DNA from: CAVVDY01 sp963815775
GTDB taxonomy: Bacteria; Acidobacteriota; Terriglobia; Terriglobales; Acidobacteriaceae
Assembly (NCBI GenBank): GCA_963815775.1
Contig: CAWFIB010000021.1
Coordinates: 62,001-126,000 of the forward strand
Direction of reading: 5' to 3'
DNA: 64,000 bases
A program made the position numbers and the translations under genes. The notes beneath the pieces are model-generated. The model was given only the letters and a program-made list of their open reading frames with translations. It searched no databases and had not been told where the DNA came from. Shown one piece after another: positions 42,413 through 50,933 of this stretch. The first letter of the stretch is position 1. Each line of letters starts with the position of its first letter.

Positions 42413-43639
42413 ATGTCAAAGACGACCAAAGCAGTTCTTCTTAGTATTTCCTTTCTGCTGGCCACTTTTGTTGTAGCCGGCGGACTGGGCGTCAAAGCCA
42501 GCACCGACGATAGCGACAACTCTTACCGGCAGCTTGGGGTATACAGCGAAGTGCTGTCGCGCATTCGCACGGAATATGTCGAAGACCCCAACATTTCCAA
42601 GGTCACCAATGGCGCTTTGCACGGGCTGCTGGAATCGTTGGACGCTGACTCCAGCTATCTCGATCCGACGGAGTACAAGGATTACAAGCAGCGCAAAAGC
42701 GAGGGCAAGGCGGGGATCGGCGCTTCGATCTCCAAGCGCTACGGGTACGCCGCGGTGATCTCGGTGATTCCGGGCGGGCCGGCGGACAAGGCAGAAATGA
42801 GTTCGGGCGACATTATTGAGGCGATCGAGGGCAAGACGACGCGCGACATGTCGGTAGCGGAGATCGACGGCCTGCTGTCGGGCCAGCCGGGCTCGGTGAT
42901 CAACGTTTCCGTGGTGCGGCCGCGCAAGGCCCAGCCGGTGAAGGCCGCCATCACTCGCGAAATCGTGACCGATCCTGCGGTGTCGGACAAGATGCTGGAG
43001 GCGGGCATCGGCTACATCAAGATCGACGACTTCCCCAAGGGACGCTCGCAGGAAGTTGCCGCCAAGCTGAAGCAGCTTGAAAAAGACGGCGCCAAGAAGG
43101 TCGTGCTCGACCTGCGCAACTCCGGCGGCGGCGACGAGGACGAGGGCATCGCAGTGGCGAACCTGTTCCTCGATCATGGCACGATCACTTACCTCCAGGG
43201 CCAGAAGTATCCCAAGCAGACCTTCACTGCCGATCCGCAGAAGACGGTGGCGAGCAACCTGCCGCTGGTGGTGCTGGTGAATCGCGGCACGGCCGGTCCG
43301 GCGGAGATTGTGGCCTCGGCGATCATGGAAAACGCGCGCGGCGACGTTGTCGGTGACAAGACTTTCGGTGAGGGCGCGATCCAGAAGGTGATCGAGATGC
43401 CGGATGGCTCGGCGCTGATTCTGTCGGTAGCGAAGTACTACTCGCCTTCCGGCAAGGCGCTGGAAGACACGGCGATCACGCCCAACGTTATGGTGGCCGA
43501 TAACAACGACGACTTCGCAGTCCCCGACGAGGATGACAACGCCGTGGAAGGCCAGACCCAGCAAAAGAAAACGGCCCAGCCCGACGATCAGCTCAACAAG
43601 GCGATCGAGGTGCTGAAGAACCAGGGACAGAAAGCATAA
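42413..43639 (+). CDS. S41 family C-terminal protease-like protein without catalytic Ser-Lys
   Basis: The 408-residue product has a signal/anchor (LLSISFLLATFVVAGG), the S41 N-domain (YVEDPNISKVTNGALHGLLESLDADSSYLD split by turns), a PDZ domain (about 105-190: AVISVIPGGPADKAEM), and an S41 catalytic fold. The catalytic sites are changed: at the Ser position it reads GTAGPAE with Gly295, and at the Lys position TFGEGAIQ with Glu320. The 25-residue spacing of active S41 proteases is kept, and Gln324 is retained. I infer a non-proteolytic PDZ protein. The start at 42413 aligns with the signal. Confidence 0.85.
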   Translation: MSKTTKAVLLSISFLLATFVVAGGLGVKASTDDSDNSYRQLGVYSEVLSRIRTEYVEDPNISKVTNGALHGLLESLDADSSYLDPTEYKDYKQRKSEGKAGIGASISKRYGYAAVISVIPGGPADKAEMSSGDIIEAIEGKTTRDMSVAEIDGLLSGQPGSVINVSVVRPRKAQPVKAAITREIVTDPAVSDKMLEAGIGYIKIDDFPKGRSQEVAAKLKQLEKDGAKKVVLDLRNSGGGDEDEGIAVANLFLDHGTITYLQGQKYPKQTFTADPQKTVASNLPLVVLVNRGTAGPAEIVASAIMENARGDVVGDKTFGEGAIQKVIEMPDGSALILSVAKYYSPSGKALEDTAITPNVMVADNNDDFAVPDEDDNAVEGQTQQKKTAQPDDQLNKAIEVLKNQGQKA

Positions 43640-43663
43640 TTCCTTAGCAGCGTTTGTGGATCG

Positions 43664-43689
43664 AGCCCGCCGGCGAAACTGGCGGGCTT
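43664..43689 (+). terminator. Terminator downstream of the S41-like gene
   Basis: The 7-bp stem GCCCGCC/GGCGGGC with loop GGCGAAACT is followed by TTCGTTG. It lies 26 bases after the stop at 43639. Confidence 0.6.
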
Positions 43690-43828
43690 CGTTGTCTTAG
43701 TAGAGGAAGGGAATCAGCTTGCGGGTTCGCCGTAACGCGATGACGCACGTCTGTCCAGACGGACGGCGCTCGTATAATCCTGCTGAGATTTGTGCCGGGC
43801 TAGGTCTCACCAACCGACGGAGATCACA

Positions 43829-43890
43829 CTCAGCGGCCAAAGCCGGGTTCATTTCGTACGATTACGGCACGGCTGAAGCCGTGCTCTTTC
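43829..43890 (+). repeat. Type II REP doublet upstream of fabG
   Basis: CTCAGCGGCCAAAGCCGG is followed after a spacer by ACGGCACGGCTGAAGCCGTG and CTCTTTC. Both halves are palindromic, and the arrangement matches the doublets at 58069-58135 and 59879-59944. Confidence 0.7.
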
Positions 43891-43938
43891 AAAGCGCCAA
43901 GTTGTGCAGAACTTCAGAAAGCTACACAGGAGACATTC

Positions 43939-44685
43939 ATGCCAGGTGTGGAAGGCCGGATTGCGCTGGTAACGGGAGCTTCGCAAGGCATAGGGCGAGC
44001 GTGCGCGATGGTGCTGGCGGCTGCTGGGGCAAGGGTCGCGCTGTGCGCGCGCAACCAGGAGAAGCTGCAGCAGGTGGCAACCGAGATTGCGGCGGCGGGC
44101 GGCACGTCAGCGGTGTTCAAGATGGACGTGGCCAGCGAAGAAGAAATCAAGTCGGTAGCGAAGGCTATTGTCGCCCACTTCGGGAAGGTCGACATTCTGG
44201 TGAACAATGCCGGGATCACGCGCGATCAACTGGTCATGCGCATGAAGCGCGCGGATTGGGATGACGTCATCAACACCAACCTTACGGCGCCGTTCCTGCT
44301 GACCCAGGCAGTCATCGGATCGATGCTGAAGCAGCGCTGGGGCAGGATTATCAATATCACCAGCATCTTCGGGCAGATCGGGCAGGCGGGGCAGGCAAAC
44401 TACGCCTCGGCCAAGGCAGGACTGATCGGGCTGACGATGGCGGTGGCGCGTGAAGTGGCGTCGCGCAACATCACCGTGAACGCCGTCTCGCCGGGCTGGA
44501 TCGAAACCGCCATGACTGCTGTGCTCTCCGATGAGATGAAGCAAGGCATGATGAAGAGCATTCCGCTCGGGCGGGTGGGCAGCGATCTCGATGTGGCGCA
44601 CGCGGTGAAGTTTCTGGCGTCGGAAGAGGCGGGTTACATCACGGGCGAAGTGCTCAAGGTGAACGGCGGAATTCTGATGGGATGA
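43939..44685 (+). CDS. fabG: 3-oxoacyl-[acyl-carrier-protein] reductase
   Basis: FabG reduces 3-oxoacyl-ACP with NADPH in fatty acid elongation. The 248-residue SDR protein has the cofactor motif TGASQGIGRA (residues 13-22), NNAGITRDQL, the active-site Ser in NITSIFGQIGQAGQANYASAK with the YxxxK pair, and the terminal TGEVLKVNGGILMG typical of FabG. AGGAG is placed before the ATG. It is not beside other fatty-acid genes, so a role as a general SDR is possible but the C-terminus favours FabG. Confidence 0.9.
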   Translation: MPGVEGRIALVTGASQGIGRACAMVLAAAGARVALCARNQEKLQQVATEIAAAGGTSAVFKMDVASEEEIKSVAKAIVAHFGKVDILVNNAGITRDQLVMRMKRADWDDVINTNLTAPFLLTQAVIGSMLKQRWGRIINITSIFGQIGQAGQANYASAKAGLIGLTMAVAREVASRNITVNAVSPGWIETAMTAVLSDEMKQGMMKSIPLGRVGSDLDVAHAVKFLASEEAGYITGEVLKVNGGILMG

Positions 44686-45031
44686 TCGTCCGGGCCTTGA
44701 CAGCATCGTTTGGGCAACTTCTTGGTGAGCATTCGGCGTTTACCCTGGCTCATTGCTGGCGCAGGAATTTGATCGTCAAAAGAATAATTGTTGCGGGGGG
44801 CATCGCAGATTCTCACGTACGTGGACAGGAGCTACAACAAAGGTTGCCCGTTAGTGCCTTGAGAAATGCACACCTTAGTAACTAGAGGGTATAGACCCTG
44901 ATTTCGCCGTTTCTATTCGAAAAAGCAAATAATTCCGTCGCGTGCTCTAAAGTCCTTGCCAATCGAGACCGATCTGGTTACTATGCAGTCACCCCCCAAT
45001 CGCACTTCTTTTCTGAGAGCGTGACACTGCA
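44686..45031. other. 346-bp intergenic region
   Basis: This region separates fabG from the XRE regulator gene. It contains the regulator's promoter (44956-44984) and a small AGGGT-ATAG-ACCCT hairpin near 44886-44899 that could be an operator. No gene is seen. Confidence 0.4.
44956..44984 (+). promoter_or_regulatory. Sigma-70-like promoter of the XRE regulator gene
   Basis: TTGCCA and TACTAT are separated by 17 bases, both one or two mismatches from consensus. The -10 ends 47 bases before the start codon at 45032. Confidence 0.65.
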
Positions 45032-45382
45032 ATGAAAATCGGTGAGACCATTCGAAACTACCGCCTGCAAAAAGGAATGTCGCAAGGCGACATCGAAAAG
45101 CGCACCGGACTGTTGCGCTGCTATCTTTCGCGAGTAGAGAACGGACACACAGTCCCGTCGCTGGATACCCTGGCGAAGATCGCGACCGCAATGGAGCTGC
45201 CGCTGGCGCAGTTCTTCCACAACGGTACCGGCGAAAACGGGAGCAAGGCGGGGCCACAGCTCGCCGAGGATGAAGTTCGCTTCCTGACGCAGATTCGCCG
45301 CTACTCGCCCAACCTGAACGAAAGCGATCGCAAGCTGGTGCTGGCCATGGTCAAAAAAATGGCTGTCGGTCCAACCAGGTAA
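45032..45382 (+). CDS. XRE family transcriptional regulator
   Basis: The 116-residue product has an N-terminal helix-turn-helix of the cro/XRE type (ETIRNYRLQKGMSQGDIEK, then CYLSRVENGHTVPSLDTLAKIA). A C-terminal helical extension reads LAEDEVRFLTQIRRYSPNLN and ends in a basic helix (DRKLVLAMVKKMA). It is likely a DNA-binding repressor acting as a dimer. It stands alone with its own promoter and terminator, and no target is evident. Confidence 0.88.
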   Translation: MKIGETIRNYRLQKGMSQGDIEKRTGLLRCYLSRVENGHTVPSLDTLAKIATAMELPLAQFFHNGTGENGSKAGPQLAEDEVRFLTQIRRYSPNLNESDRKLVLAMVKKMAVGPTR

Positions 45383-45405
45383 CTCAGACAGAATTGCCGC
45401 CCTTG

Positions 45406-45429
45406 AGCCGCCTTGATGGGCGGCTTTCG
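45406..45429 (+). terminator. Terminator of the XRE regulator gene
   Basis: AGCCGCC and GGCGGCT form a 7-bp stem around TTGATG, followed by TTTCGT. It is 24 bases downstream of the stop. Confidence 0.7.
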
Positions 45430-45582
45430 TCACTTGGCCGGAAGTTTGCCGGCGGTCCTGAGCCGATGAGATCCTGCATGCCTGCCGGCGGACAACGCCT
45501 TCAGCTATTCTGTTAAATGCCGACACAATCTTCGAGGCGTCTGCTCCTACACGCAGATTGAAATCCTCCTGGCGAAGGAATC

Positions 45583-47139
45583 ATGAGCAAGATACAGCGA
45601 GCAATTCTAAGCGTTACGGACAAGACCGGGCTGGTGGAGTTTGCGCGCAAGCTGAACCAGATGGGAGTGGAGTTGGTCTCCACCGGAGGCACGGCGAAGC
45701 TGCTGCGCGAGTCGGGCATTACGGTGAAGGACATCTCCGAGCTGACCGGCTTCCCCGAGATGCTGGACGGCCGGGTGAAGACGCTGCACCCCAAGGTGCA
45801 CGGCGGCATTCTGCATATCCGCTATAACCCGCAGCACCGCGAGGCGGTGGCCGCGCACGGCATTCAGCCCATCGACATGGTGGTGGTCAATCTGTACGCC
45901 TTCGAGAAGACGGCGTCGAAGCCGGGCGTAGGCCTGCACGAGCTGATCGAGAACATCGACATTGGCGGGCCATCGATGGTGCGCTCCGCGGCCAAGAATT
46001 TTCAGGACGTGGCCGTGGTGACCTCGCCGGACGATTACGATGCCATCGCGCAGGAGATGCAAAGCGGGGACGGAGCGCTTTCACTGGCGACCAAGTGGCG
46101 GCTGGCACAAAAAGCTTTTGCCACCACTGCGGCTTACGATGCGGCAATTGCATCGACGCTGGAGCGGGTTGCCGCTCCCGAAGACAAGCTGGCGCTGGAT
46201 GAGACGAGCTTCCCGCAGAGCCTGCGGCTGTCGTTTCAGAAGGCGTTTGATCTGCGCTACGGAGAGAACCCACACCAGAAGGCGGCGTTATACAGCGATG
46301 GTTCGGGCAAGGGCGTCGCCAACGGCAAGCAGCTTCAGGGCAAGGAGCTCAGCTACAACAATATTGTCGACCTGCAAGCGGCGTGGGACCTGGCACAGGA
46401 ATTCGAAGGGCCGGTGTGCGCCATCATCAAGCACACCAACCCTTGCGGCACAGCGGTGGCCGGCACCCTGGCAGAGGCTTACCGGCGCGCGCTGGAGTGC
46501 GATCCGGTGTCGGCATTCGGCGGCGTGATTGGCGTGAATCGTCCGATTGACGCGGAGACAGCTGGCGAAATGGCGAAGCTGTTTCTGGAGGTGATCGCGG
46601 CCCCCGGGTTTGACGATGCCGCGCGCGAGATCTTTGCCGGCAAGAAGAACCTTCGGCTGGTCGAGGTCGTTCCCATGGAGCAGAAGTGGGTGCTGAAGAA
46701 TGTCTCTGGCGGCGTGCTGTTGCAGGATAACGATGTGCGTCCGCTCACCGGCTCCGACCTGAAGGTAGCCAGCGAGCGCAAGCCGACCGAACAGGAGATG
46801 CGCGACCTGCTGTTTGCCTGGAAGGTCTGCAAGCACGTGAAGTCGAACGCGATTCTTTACGCCCGCAAGGGGCAGACCACGGGCGTGGGCGCAGGACAGA
46901 TGAGCCGGGTGGATTCGGCGCGCCTCGGCGCGATGAAGTCGGTGCTCGGCATTAAGGGCTCGGTGGCAGCGTCGGATGCGTTCTTCCCATTTCCTGATGG
47001 AGTTGAGGTAATAGCCGAGGCGGGAGCGACGGCGATCATTCAACCCGGCGGCTCGGTGCGCGATCAGGAAGTGATCGACACCGCCAACAAGCTGGGACTG
47101 GCGATGGTGCTAACCGGCGTGCGGCACTTCCGCCACTAA
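45583..47139 (+). CDS. purH: Bifunctional AICAR formyltransferase / IMP cyclohydrolase
   Basis: PurH carries out the last two steps of IMP synthesis. The 518-residue product has the N-terminal IMP cyclohydrolase/MGS-like domain (VELVSTGGTAKLLRESGI, GFPEMLDGRVKTLHPKVHGG). The AICAR transformylase domain follows (LRYGENPHQKAALY; HTNPCGTAVAGTLAEAY; PFPDGVEVIAEAGATAIIQ). Length and motif order are standard. GAAGGAA precedes the ATG. It stands alone, not in a pur operon. Confidence 0.95.
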   Translation: MSKIQRAILSVTDKTGLVEFARKLNQMGVELVSTGGTAKLLRESGITVKDISELTGFPEMLDGRVKTLHPKVHGGILHIRYNPQHREAVAAHGIQPIDMVVVNLYAFEKTASKPGVGLHELIENIDIGGPSMVRSAAKNFQDVAVVTSPDDYDAIAQEMQSGDGALSLATKWRLAQKAFATTAAYDAAIASTLERVAAPEDKLALDETSFPQSLRLSFQKAFDLRYGENPHQKAALYSDGSGKGVANGKQLQGKELSYNNIVDLQAAWDLAQEFEGPVCAIIKHTNPCGTAVAGTLAEAYRRALECDPVSAFGGVIGVNRPIDAETAGEMAKLFLEVIAAPGFDDAAREIFAGKKNLRLVEVVPMEQKWVLKNVSGGVLLQDNDVRPLTGSDLKVASERKPTEQEMRDLLFAWKVCKHVKSNAILYARKGQTTGVGAGQMSRVDSARLGAMKSVLGIKGSVAASDAFFPFPDGVEVIAEAGATAIIQPGGSVRDQEVIDTANKLGLAMVLTGVRHFRH

Positions 47140-47170
47140 AGGCGGGGTATTTCGGCACGCCGCGAGAACC

Positions 47171-47539
47171 TTAGTTGCCGCGCTCCTGATAGATCCCGAT
47201 CACGTTGCCGCCGGGATCGCGAAAGCGGGCGGTAATTTCGGGAGCGTCGCCGCCGATGGACTGCACGATCTCGCCCCCATTGGCCACGATGGCCTCGAGC
47301 GTCTTCTCCGCGTTGTCGACCATGATGTAGAAGAGCAGGCCGGGGCGGTCGCTGGGCGGACGGTTCAGGACCCAGGTACCACTCACCTCGCCAACGCCGT
47401 CATCGAAAGCGGTTGCGCCGTCGCCGCGCCGTCGCACGTTCCATCCGAAGACCTTCTGGTAAAAATTAGAGGATTGTTCAATATTGGTGGCCGGTATCTC
47501 GATGTAACAAATCTTTCCGTTACCTATCGTGGGAGGCAT
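47171..47539 (-). CDS. VOC/glyoxalase-fold protein
   Basis: The 122-residue product begins MPPTIGNGKICYIEIPATNI and has the VOC pattern: SSNFYQKVFGWNVRRRGDG, a central GLLFYIMVDNAEKTLEAI, and a C-terminal FRDPGGNVIGIYQE. This family includes glyoxalase I-like and antibiotic-binding proteins with a metal site. His and Glu ligands typical of active enzymes are only partly visible, so the function is open. It is convergent with purH. Confidence 0.82.
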   Translation of the reverse strand: MPPTIGNGKICYIEIPATNIEQSSNFYQKVFGWNVRRRGDGATAFDDGVGEVSGTWVLNRPPSDRPGLLFYIMVDNAEKTLEAIVANGGEIVQSIGGDAPEITARFRDPGGNVIGIYQERGN

Positions 47540-48032
47540 GAAATCATCCTTTCTTTGCTAGTGGTCAACCCGCTCGGCGTTCGACGTGCGCGCCAGTTTA
47601 CCGCAGAATCCGCCCGAAGGGCATGCTTGGCGCCGACACAACCCACAGCAGGCTCCCAGAACTTGTAGTCGAAAGAGCTGCCAACTACAGAAATCGAGAG
47701 ACAGACCGGGCGGGGTGGCTACAGTTTCATTGCAAATAAAGCAGTTAGGTCTCTAGAAAGCGTGGTAGCCGGCGTGCAGTGCAGTTAACTAGTTTGGGTT
47801 GCGGCCAACTTCGGGGTTGTCGGCGCTCAAAAGCGAAACGCTCGACAGATTCGGGACTTGGGGGTCCTGTCAATCGGCTGAGGCTCGGTTGTTTGCCTAG
47901 ATTCATCCGGGCCTCGCGAGCGGCTGCTGTTTCTCTGCTTTCTCTGCTTTCTCTTCTCGATTTTTTTCCGCAAAGTTCCAAAAGTTTGTGTCGCGGGCCG
48001 ATTCGTATCTGCCAGCTGCTTACCGCAAGGTC
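47540..48032. other. 493-bp intergenic region
   Basis: This lies upstream of the VOC gene and downstream of the VWFA gene (both minus). A tract of three 9-base CTTTCTCTG-type repeats occurs at 47930-47959. No gene is convincing. Confidence 0.4.
47930..47959. repeat. 9-bp pyrimidine-rich repeat tract
   Basis: TTTCTCTGC is repeated twice and followed by TTTCTCTTC and TCG. Confidence 0.6.
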
Positions 48033-49079
48033 CTACTTGGAAGGCATGGTGTAATAGCCGCTGCGATGACGCACCTGTAACTCCGCAGGGTTGGCGTAGT
48101 CGGGAGTGTTGGGGACAATCTTGATGTCGATCTTACGGAAGTCGGAACTGGAGAGGCGCTGGGCGGGGTAGTACGCAATCAGGTATTGGGTGCGCAGCTC
48201 CTGGCTGATCTTCTGGAAGGCGGCATCAAGCTGGTCCAGTCCGCTAGCGTAGTAGTACTTGCCTCCGGTATCGCGTGAGAGCTGGATCAGGGCATGCTCA
48301 CCGCCAATGTCGCGGCCGGCGCTGTTCTCGATGGGCACAATGATAATGCTGTAGACGATGACCTCGGCCTGCTGCGCCTCGCGCACTGCCTCCTGGTAGC
48401 TGACCTTGCTGACGGTGTCGCCACCGTCGGTAATCACCACCATCACCTTGCGTCCGCGGCGGGGCAGGAGCGCGTCTGAGCCGAGATAAAGCATGTCGTA
48501 GAGCGCGGTGGCCGCACCGGTGCGCACCCGCGAGATCCCTTTGTCGATGGCCCGCAAGTCGGAGGTGAAGGGCGTGAGCTGGTCGACAATCTCGCTGAAC
48601 TCGAAGAGGGATGCGCTATCGATGGGCCGCAGAATGTCCTTGGCGAAATGTCGCGCCGATTCCAGCTCCAGCCTCTGGTCAGACTTGGTGCTCAGGCTGG
48701 TGTCGATCGCCAGCACAATGGAGAGCGGCAATTCTGATTCGCGGGCGAACATCGCGATCTTCTGCGGCACGCCGTCCTCGAAGAGCTGGAAATCGCCCTC
48801 TTTCAGTGACGCCACTGGAGCGCCGGACGGGTCGGTGACGGTGGCGAAGATGTTGACCAGCTTGACGTTGACCCGAATCGTGCCGGAAGCATCCCCTCCC
48901 GTGGAGTCACTCTGATCGGTAGCGGGCGCGGCAGGCAGCGGGGCTTGGGCGCTGGCTGTGCCGGATTGCGATTGGGCGGCGGATGGCGTCTGGGCGGCCA
49001 CGGACAACGGCATCATGGTCATGGTGGCCGCTATCAGAAGCGTTGGGATGGCTGCAAATCTGGTGAGAGGTGAGAACAT
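48033..49079 (-). CDS. Secreted VWFA-related domain protein
   Basis: The 348-residue product has a signal peptide (FAAIPTLLIAATMTMMPLSVAAQ), an Ala/Ser/Thr-rich linker, a short beta region (VNIFATVTDPSGAPVASLKEGDF), and a von Willebrand A domain. The MIDAS is in AIDTSLSTKSD (about residues 140-150), with VVITDGGDTVSK later. Acidobacteria carry many copies of this type (VWFA-related). They probably bind metal-dependent ligands in the periplasm or outside; the partner is unknown. The start at 49079 is chosen for the signal peptide. Confidence 0.82.
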   Translation of the reverse strand: MFSPLTRFAAIPTLLIAATMTMMPLSVAAQTPSAAQSQSGTASAQAPLPAAPATDQSDSTGGDASGTIRVNVKLVNIFATVTDPSGAPVASLKEGDFQLFEDGVPQKIAMFARESELPLSIVLAIDTSLSTKSDQRLELESARHFAKDILRPIDSASLFEFSEIVDQLTPFTSDLRAIDKGISRVRTGAATALYDMLYLGSDALLPRRGRKVMVVITDGGDTVSKVSYQEAVREAQQAEVIVYSIIIVPIENSAGRDIGGEHALIQLSRDTGGKYYYASGLDQLDAAFQKISQELRTQYLIAYYPAQRLSSSDFRKIDIKIVPNTPDYANPAELQVRHRSGYYTMPSK

Positions 49080-49104
49080 TCCTGGGGGATAAACCCGATT
49101 CCAG

Positions 49105-49839
49105 CTAATTTGACGTGCCCCCGGGAGAAATGGAGATTTCAGGGGGAAACGGCTCGCCATCAGCCCAAACCGCTCCGTCTTCGAAAAACTCCTTCTTCCA
49201 GATTGGCACCGTCTTCTTAAGAGTATCAATAATCCAGCGGGCCGCGTCGAAGGCAGCCGCGCGGTGGGCCGACGATACCACGATCAGGACGCTGGTTTCG
49301 CCAATCTCCAGGCGTCCGAGCCGGTGCACGATGCGAACTTCGCGGACCGGGTAATTGGCCAGCGCGGCCTGGGCCAGCTTCTCCAATTCCGCCGCGGCCA
49401 TGGGCTCATAGGCGCTGTACTCCAGATACTGGGTCCTGCGTCCGCGCGAGTGGTTGCGCACAATGCCATCGAAGACGACAACCGCGCCGTCCTCCGGAGC
49501 TTTGACGTCTGAGGCGAGCTGTGCAGAGTTGATAGGCTCGCGAACGATTCGACTGTGGCGCGCTGTACCCTGGGAGCCGTCGCCCGTACTGTCTGCTCCG
49601 CCACTAACGGGCGGCAGCAGAGCGACTTCATCGCCATCGTGCAGGGGAGAGTCGGTCGGAGCATATTCGTAGTTGATCGACAAGGCGAGAGAGCCGCCAA
49701 ACTTGCTCAGGCCGGGGATACGTTTTTGCAAATCAGAAAAGAGCTCCGCCAGCCGAGCGCCTTCTTTGAGCTCGACGGTTTCCTGAACCCGGCCCGCCAT
49801 ATCGCGCAGCATTCCGAAATAGACCACCCTGACCCGCAT
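49105..49839 (-). CDS. MoaD-MoaE fusion (molybdopterin synthase)
   Basis: The 244-residue protein joins a MoaD-type ubiquitin-like domain (MRVRVVYFGMLRDMAG; Gly-Gly at residues 80-81 in PPVSGGADS) to a MoaE domain (about 105-235). The MoaE part has GAVVVFDGIVRNHSRGR, YLEYSAYEPMA, IVHRLGRLEIGE, and IWKKEFFEDGAVW with the catalytic lysine region. MoaD must normally end in free Gly-Gly to carry sulfur. The M. tuberculosis homologue MoaX is cleaved at Gly82, so a similar processing is likely here. It makes molybdopterin. It is 25 bases upstream of the VWFA gene. No other moa genes are present. Confidence 0.9.
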   Translation of the reverse strand: MRVRVVYFGMLRDMAGRVQETVELKEGARLAELFSDLQKRIPGLSKFGGSLALSINYEYAPTDSPLHDGDEVALLPPVSGGADSTGDGSQGTARHSRIVREPINSAQLASDVKAPEDGAVVVFDGIVRNHSRGRRTQYLEYSAYEPMAAAELEKLAQAALANYPVREVRIVHRLGRLEIGETSVLIVVSSAHRAAAFDAARWIIDTLKKTVPIWKKEFFEDGAVWADGEPFPPEISISPGGTSN

Positions 49840-49949
49840 GGCTGAAGCATAACGCAAACCAGCAGCGCAGCGAGGGCATCGCGGTTTTCGGCGATTCGCC
49901 GGTTCACGGGGCTCACAGATGCTTTGGGACGTATGTACCTTACGCAAGA

Positions 49950-50618
49950 TCAGCGGTAATCCGTCGGATCAATGCAGGCATCGTACATTTTGCGGTCCAG
50001 TTGAATCCAGTCGCAGTGGTTTATGCCTCTCCTGTTCCTTGTTGTTGGGCTGACAGGGAAAGCGCACGCCATATGAATCCATCTGCTCTGCAACTTTGAG
50101 ATAGCTCTAATTTCGTCAGCAACTTCCGAGAGGTCTTGGTCTTGAGAAAAAACTAGGGCCATATCGTATTCATTGCGAATTGCCAGACGGATTACGTCCA
50201 ACGCAATGCGAACATCGATTCCCTTTTCGCTTCCACGAAGAAACGTGTGCGTAGTGCCATCGGGTAGTACAACCCTATCGTTCCTGTATCTCAACGGCCT
50301 GCTAAACACTTCAATGCCAGACTTACCCATAACCGCGAGTTTTCCAACCCAGAAGTGGTTCCATCGGGGATCGTCAGCTGCGTCGGGAACGCCTGTATAA
50401 AATCTGACTTGAACTAGATCCCAACCGCGAGACTTGCAGACAGCCTCAGAAAGTTTGTAGACGTCGTAATTTGGATAATGATAGCCAAACGACTCCTTTA
50501 CTGATCTGTAGAGGTTCTGGCCGTCAACAAACGCGACGACACGCTTTATAGCGGGTTCGTTTCGATGGGCCGGAAGTGTCGCCACAAATAAATAACCCCT
50601 CCCGAGGCCTTTCAGCAT
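49950..50618 (-). CDS. NYN domain protein (PIN-like nuclease)
   Basis: The 222-residue product has the NYN acidic residues at VVAFVDGQNLYRS (Asp32), GIDVRIALDVIRLA (Asp135, Asp141) and FSQDQDLSEVADEI (Asp160, Asp162). The NYN/PIN fold suggests a metal-dependent RNase. The first 24 residues are poorly conserved, so a start nearer PAIKRVV is possible. It is not clearly linked to neighbours. Confidence 0.8.
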   Translation of the reverse strand: MLKGLGRGYLFVATLPAHRNEPAIKRVVAFVDGQNLYRSVKESFGYHYPNYDVYKLSEAVCKSRGWDLVQVRFYTGVPDAADDPRWNHFWVGKLAVMGKSGIEVFSRPLRYRNDRVVLPDGTTHTFLRGSEKGIDVRIALDVIRLAIRNEYDMALVFSQDQDLSEVADEIRAISKLQSRWIHMACAFPVSPTTRNRRGINHCDWIQLDRKMYDACIDPTDYR

Positions 50619-50933
50619 GTCGAGAGGGGAGCAACTTCTTAACTAGGATACTAGACCTCACTCAAAGATGCAAGCGAAAAATCAGATGAAGGTGTTCGCC
50701 AATCCTGCTTCAAGCAATAACATGGCTTCCGGATGATGAGTCGGGAAATCGCAAGGCTGGAAGCTTCCCTCGCTGTCCTGCCAAGGCACCCCATCTGCGA
50801 GCGCTGGTATGCCGTGATGCAGAAGTATGGATTCACTGACCGCAGGAGAGCGCCGCTTTAGGCCGCTTTAGTTCATCAACGCAGATGTAGGACACTACCC
50901 GGTTTTTCTCAGCAGGAGTTTGAGTTACCCGCC
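50619..50933. other. 315-bp intergenic region
   Basis: No supported gene is visible between the NYN and FkbM genes. A 42-codon frame (50733-50861, plus strand) is open but has no ribosome-binding site or recognisable sequence. A repeated GGCCGCTTTA occurs near 50852-50870. Confidence 0.35.

Noticed and set aside
44682..44885. Short frame overlapping the end of fabG
   Set aside because: It starts inside the fabG stop region, lacks a ribosome-binding site and its sequence has no protein-like pattern.
50733..50861. Small plus-strand frame of 42 codons (MMSREIARLEASLAVLPRHP start)
   Set aside because: No ribosome-binding site, no known family and not conserved in structure; it stays an open frame only.
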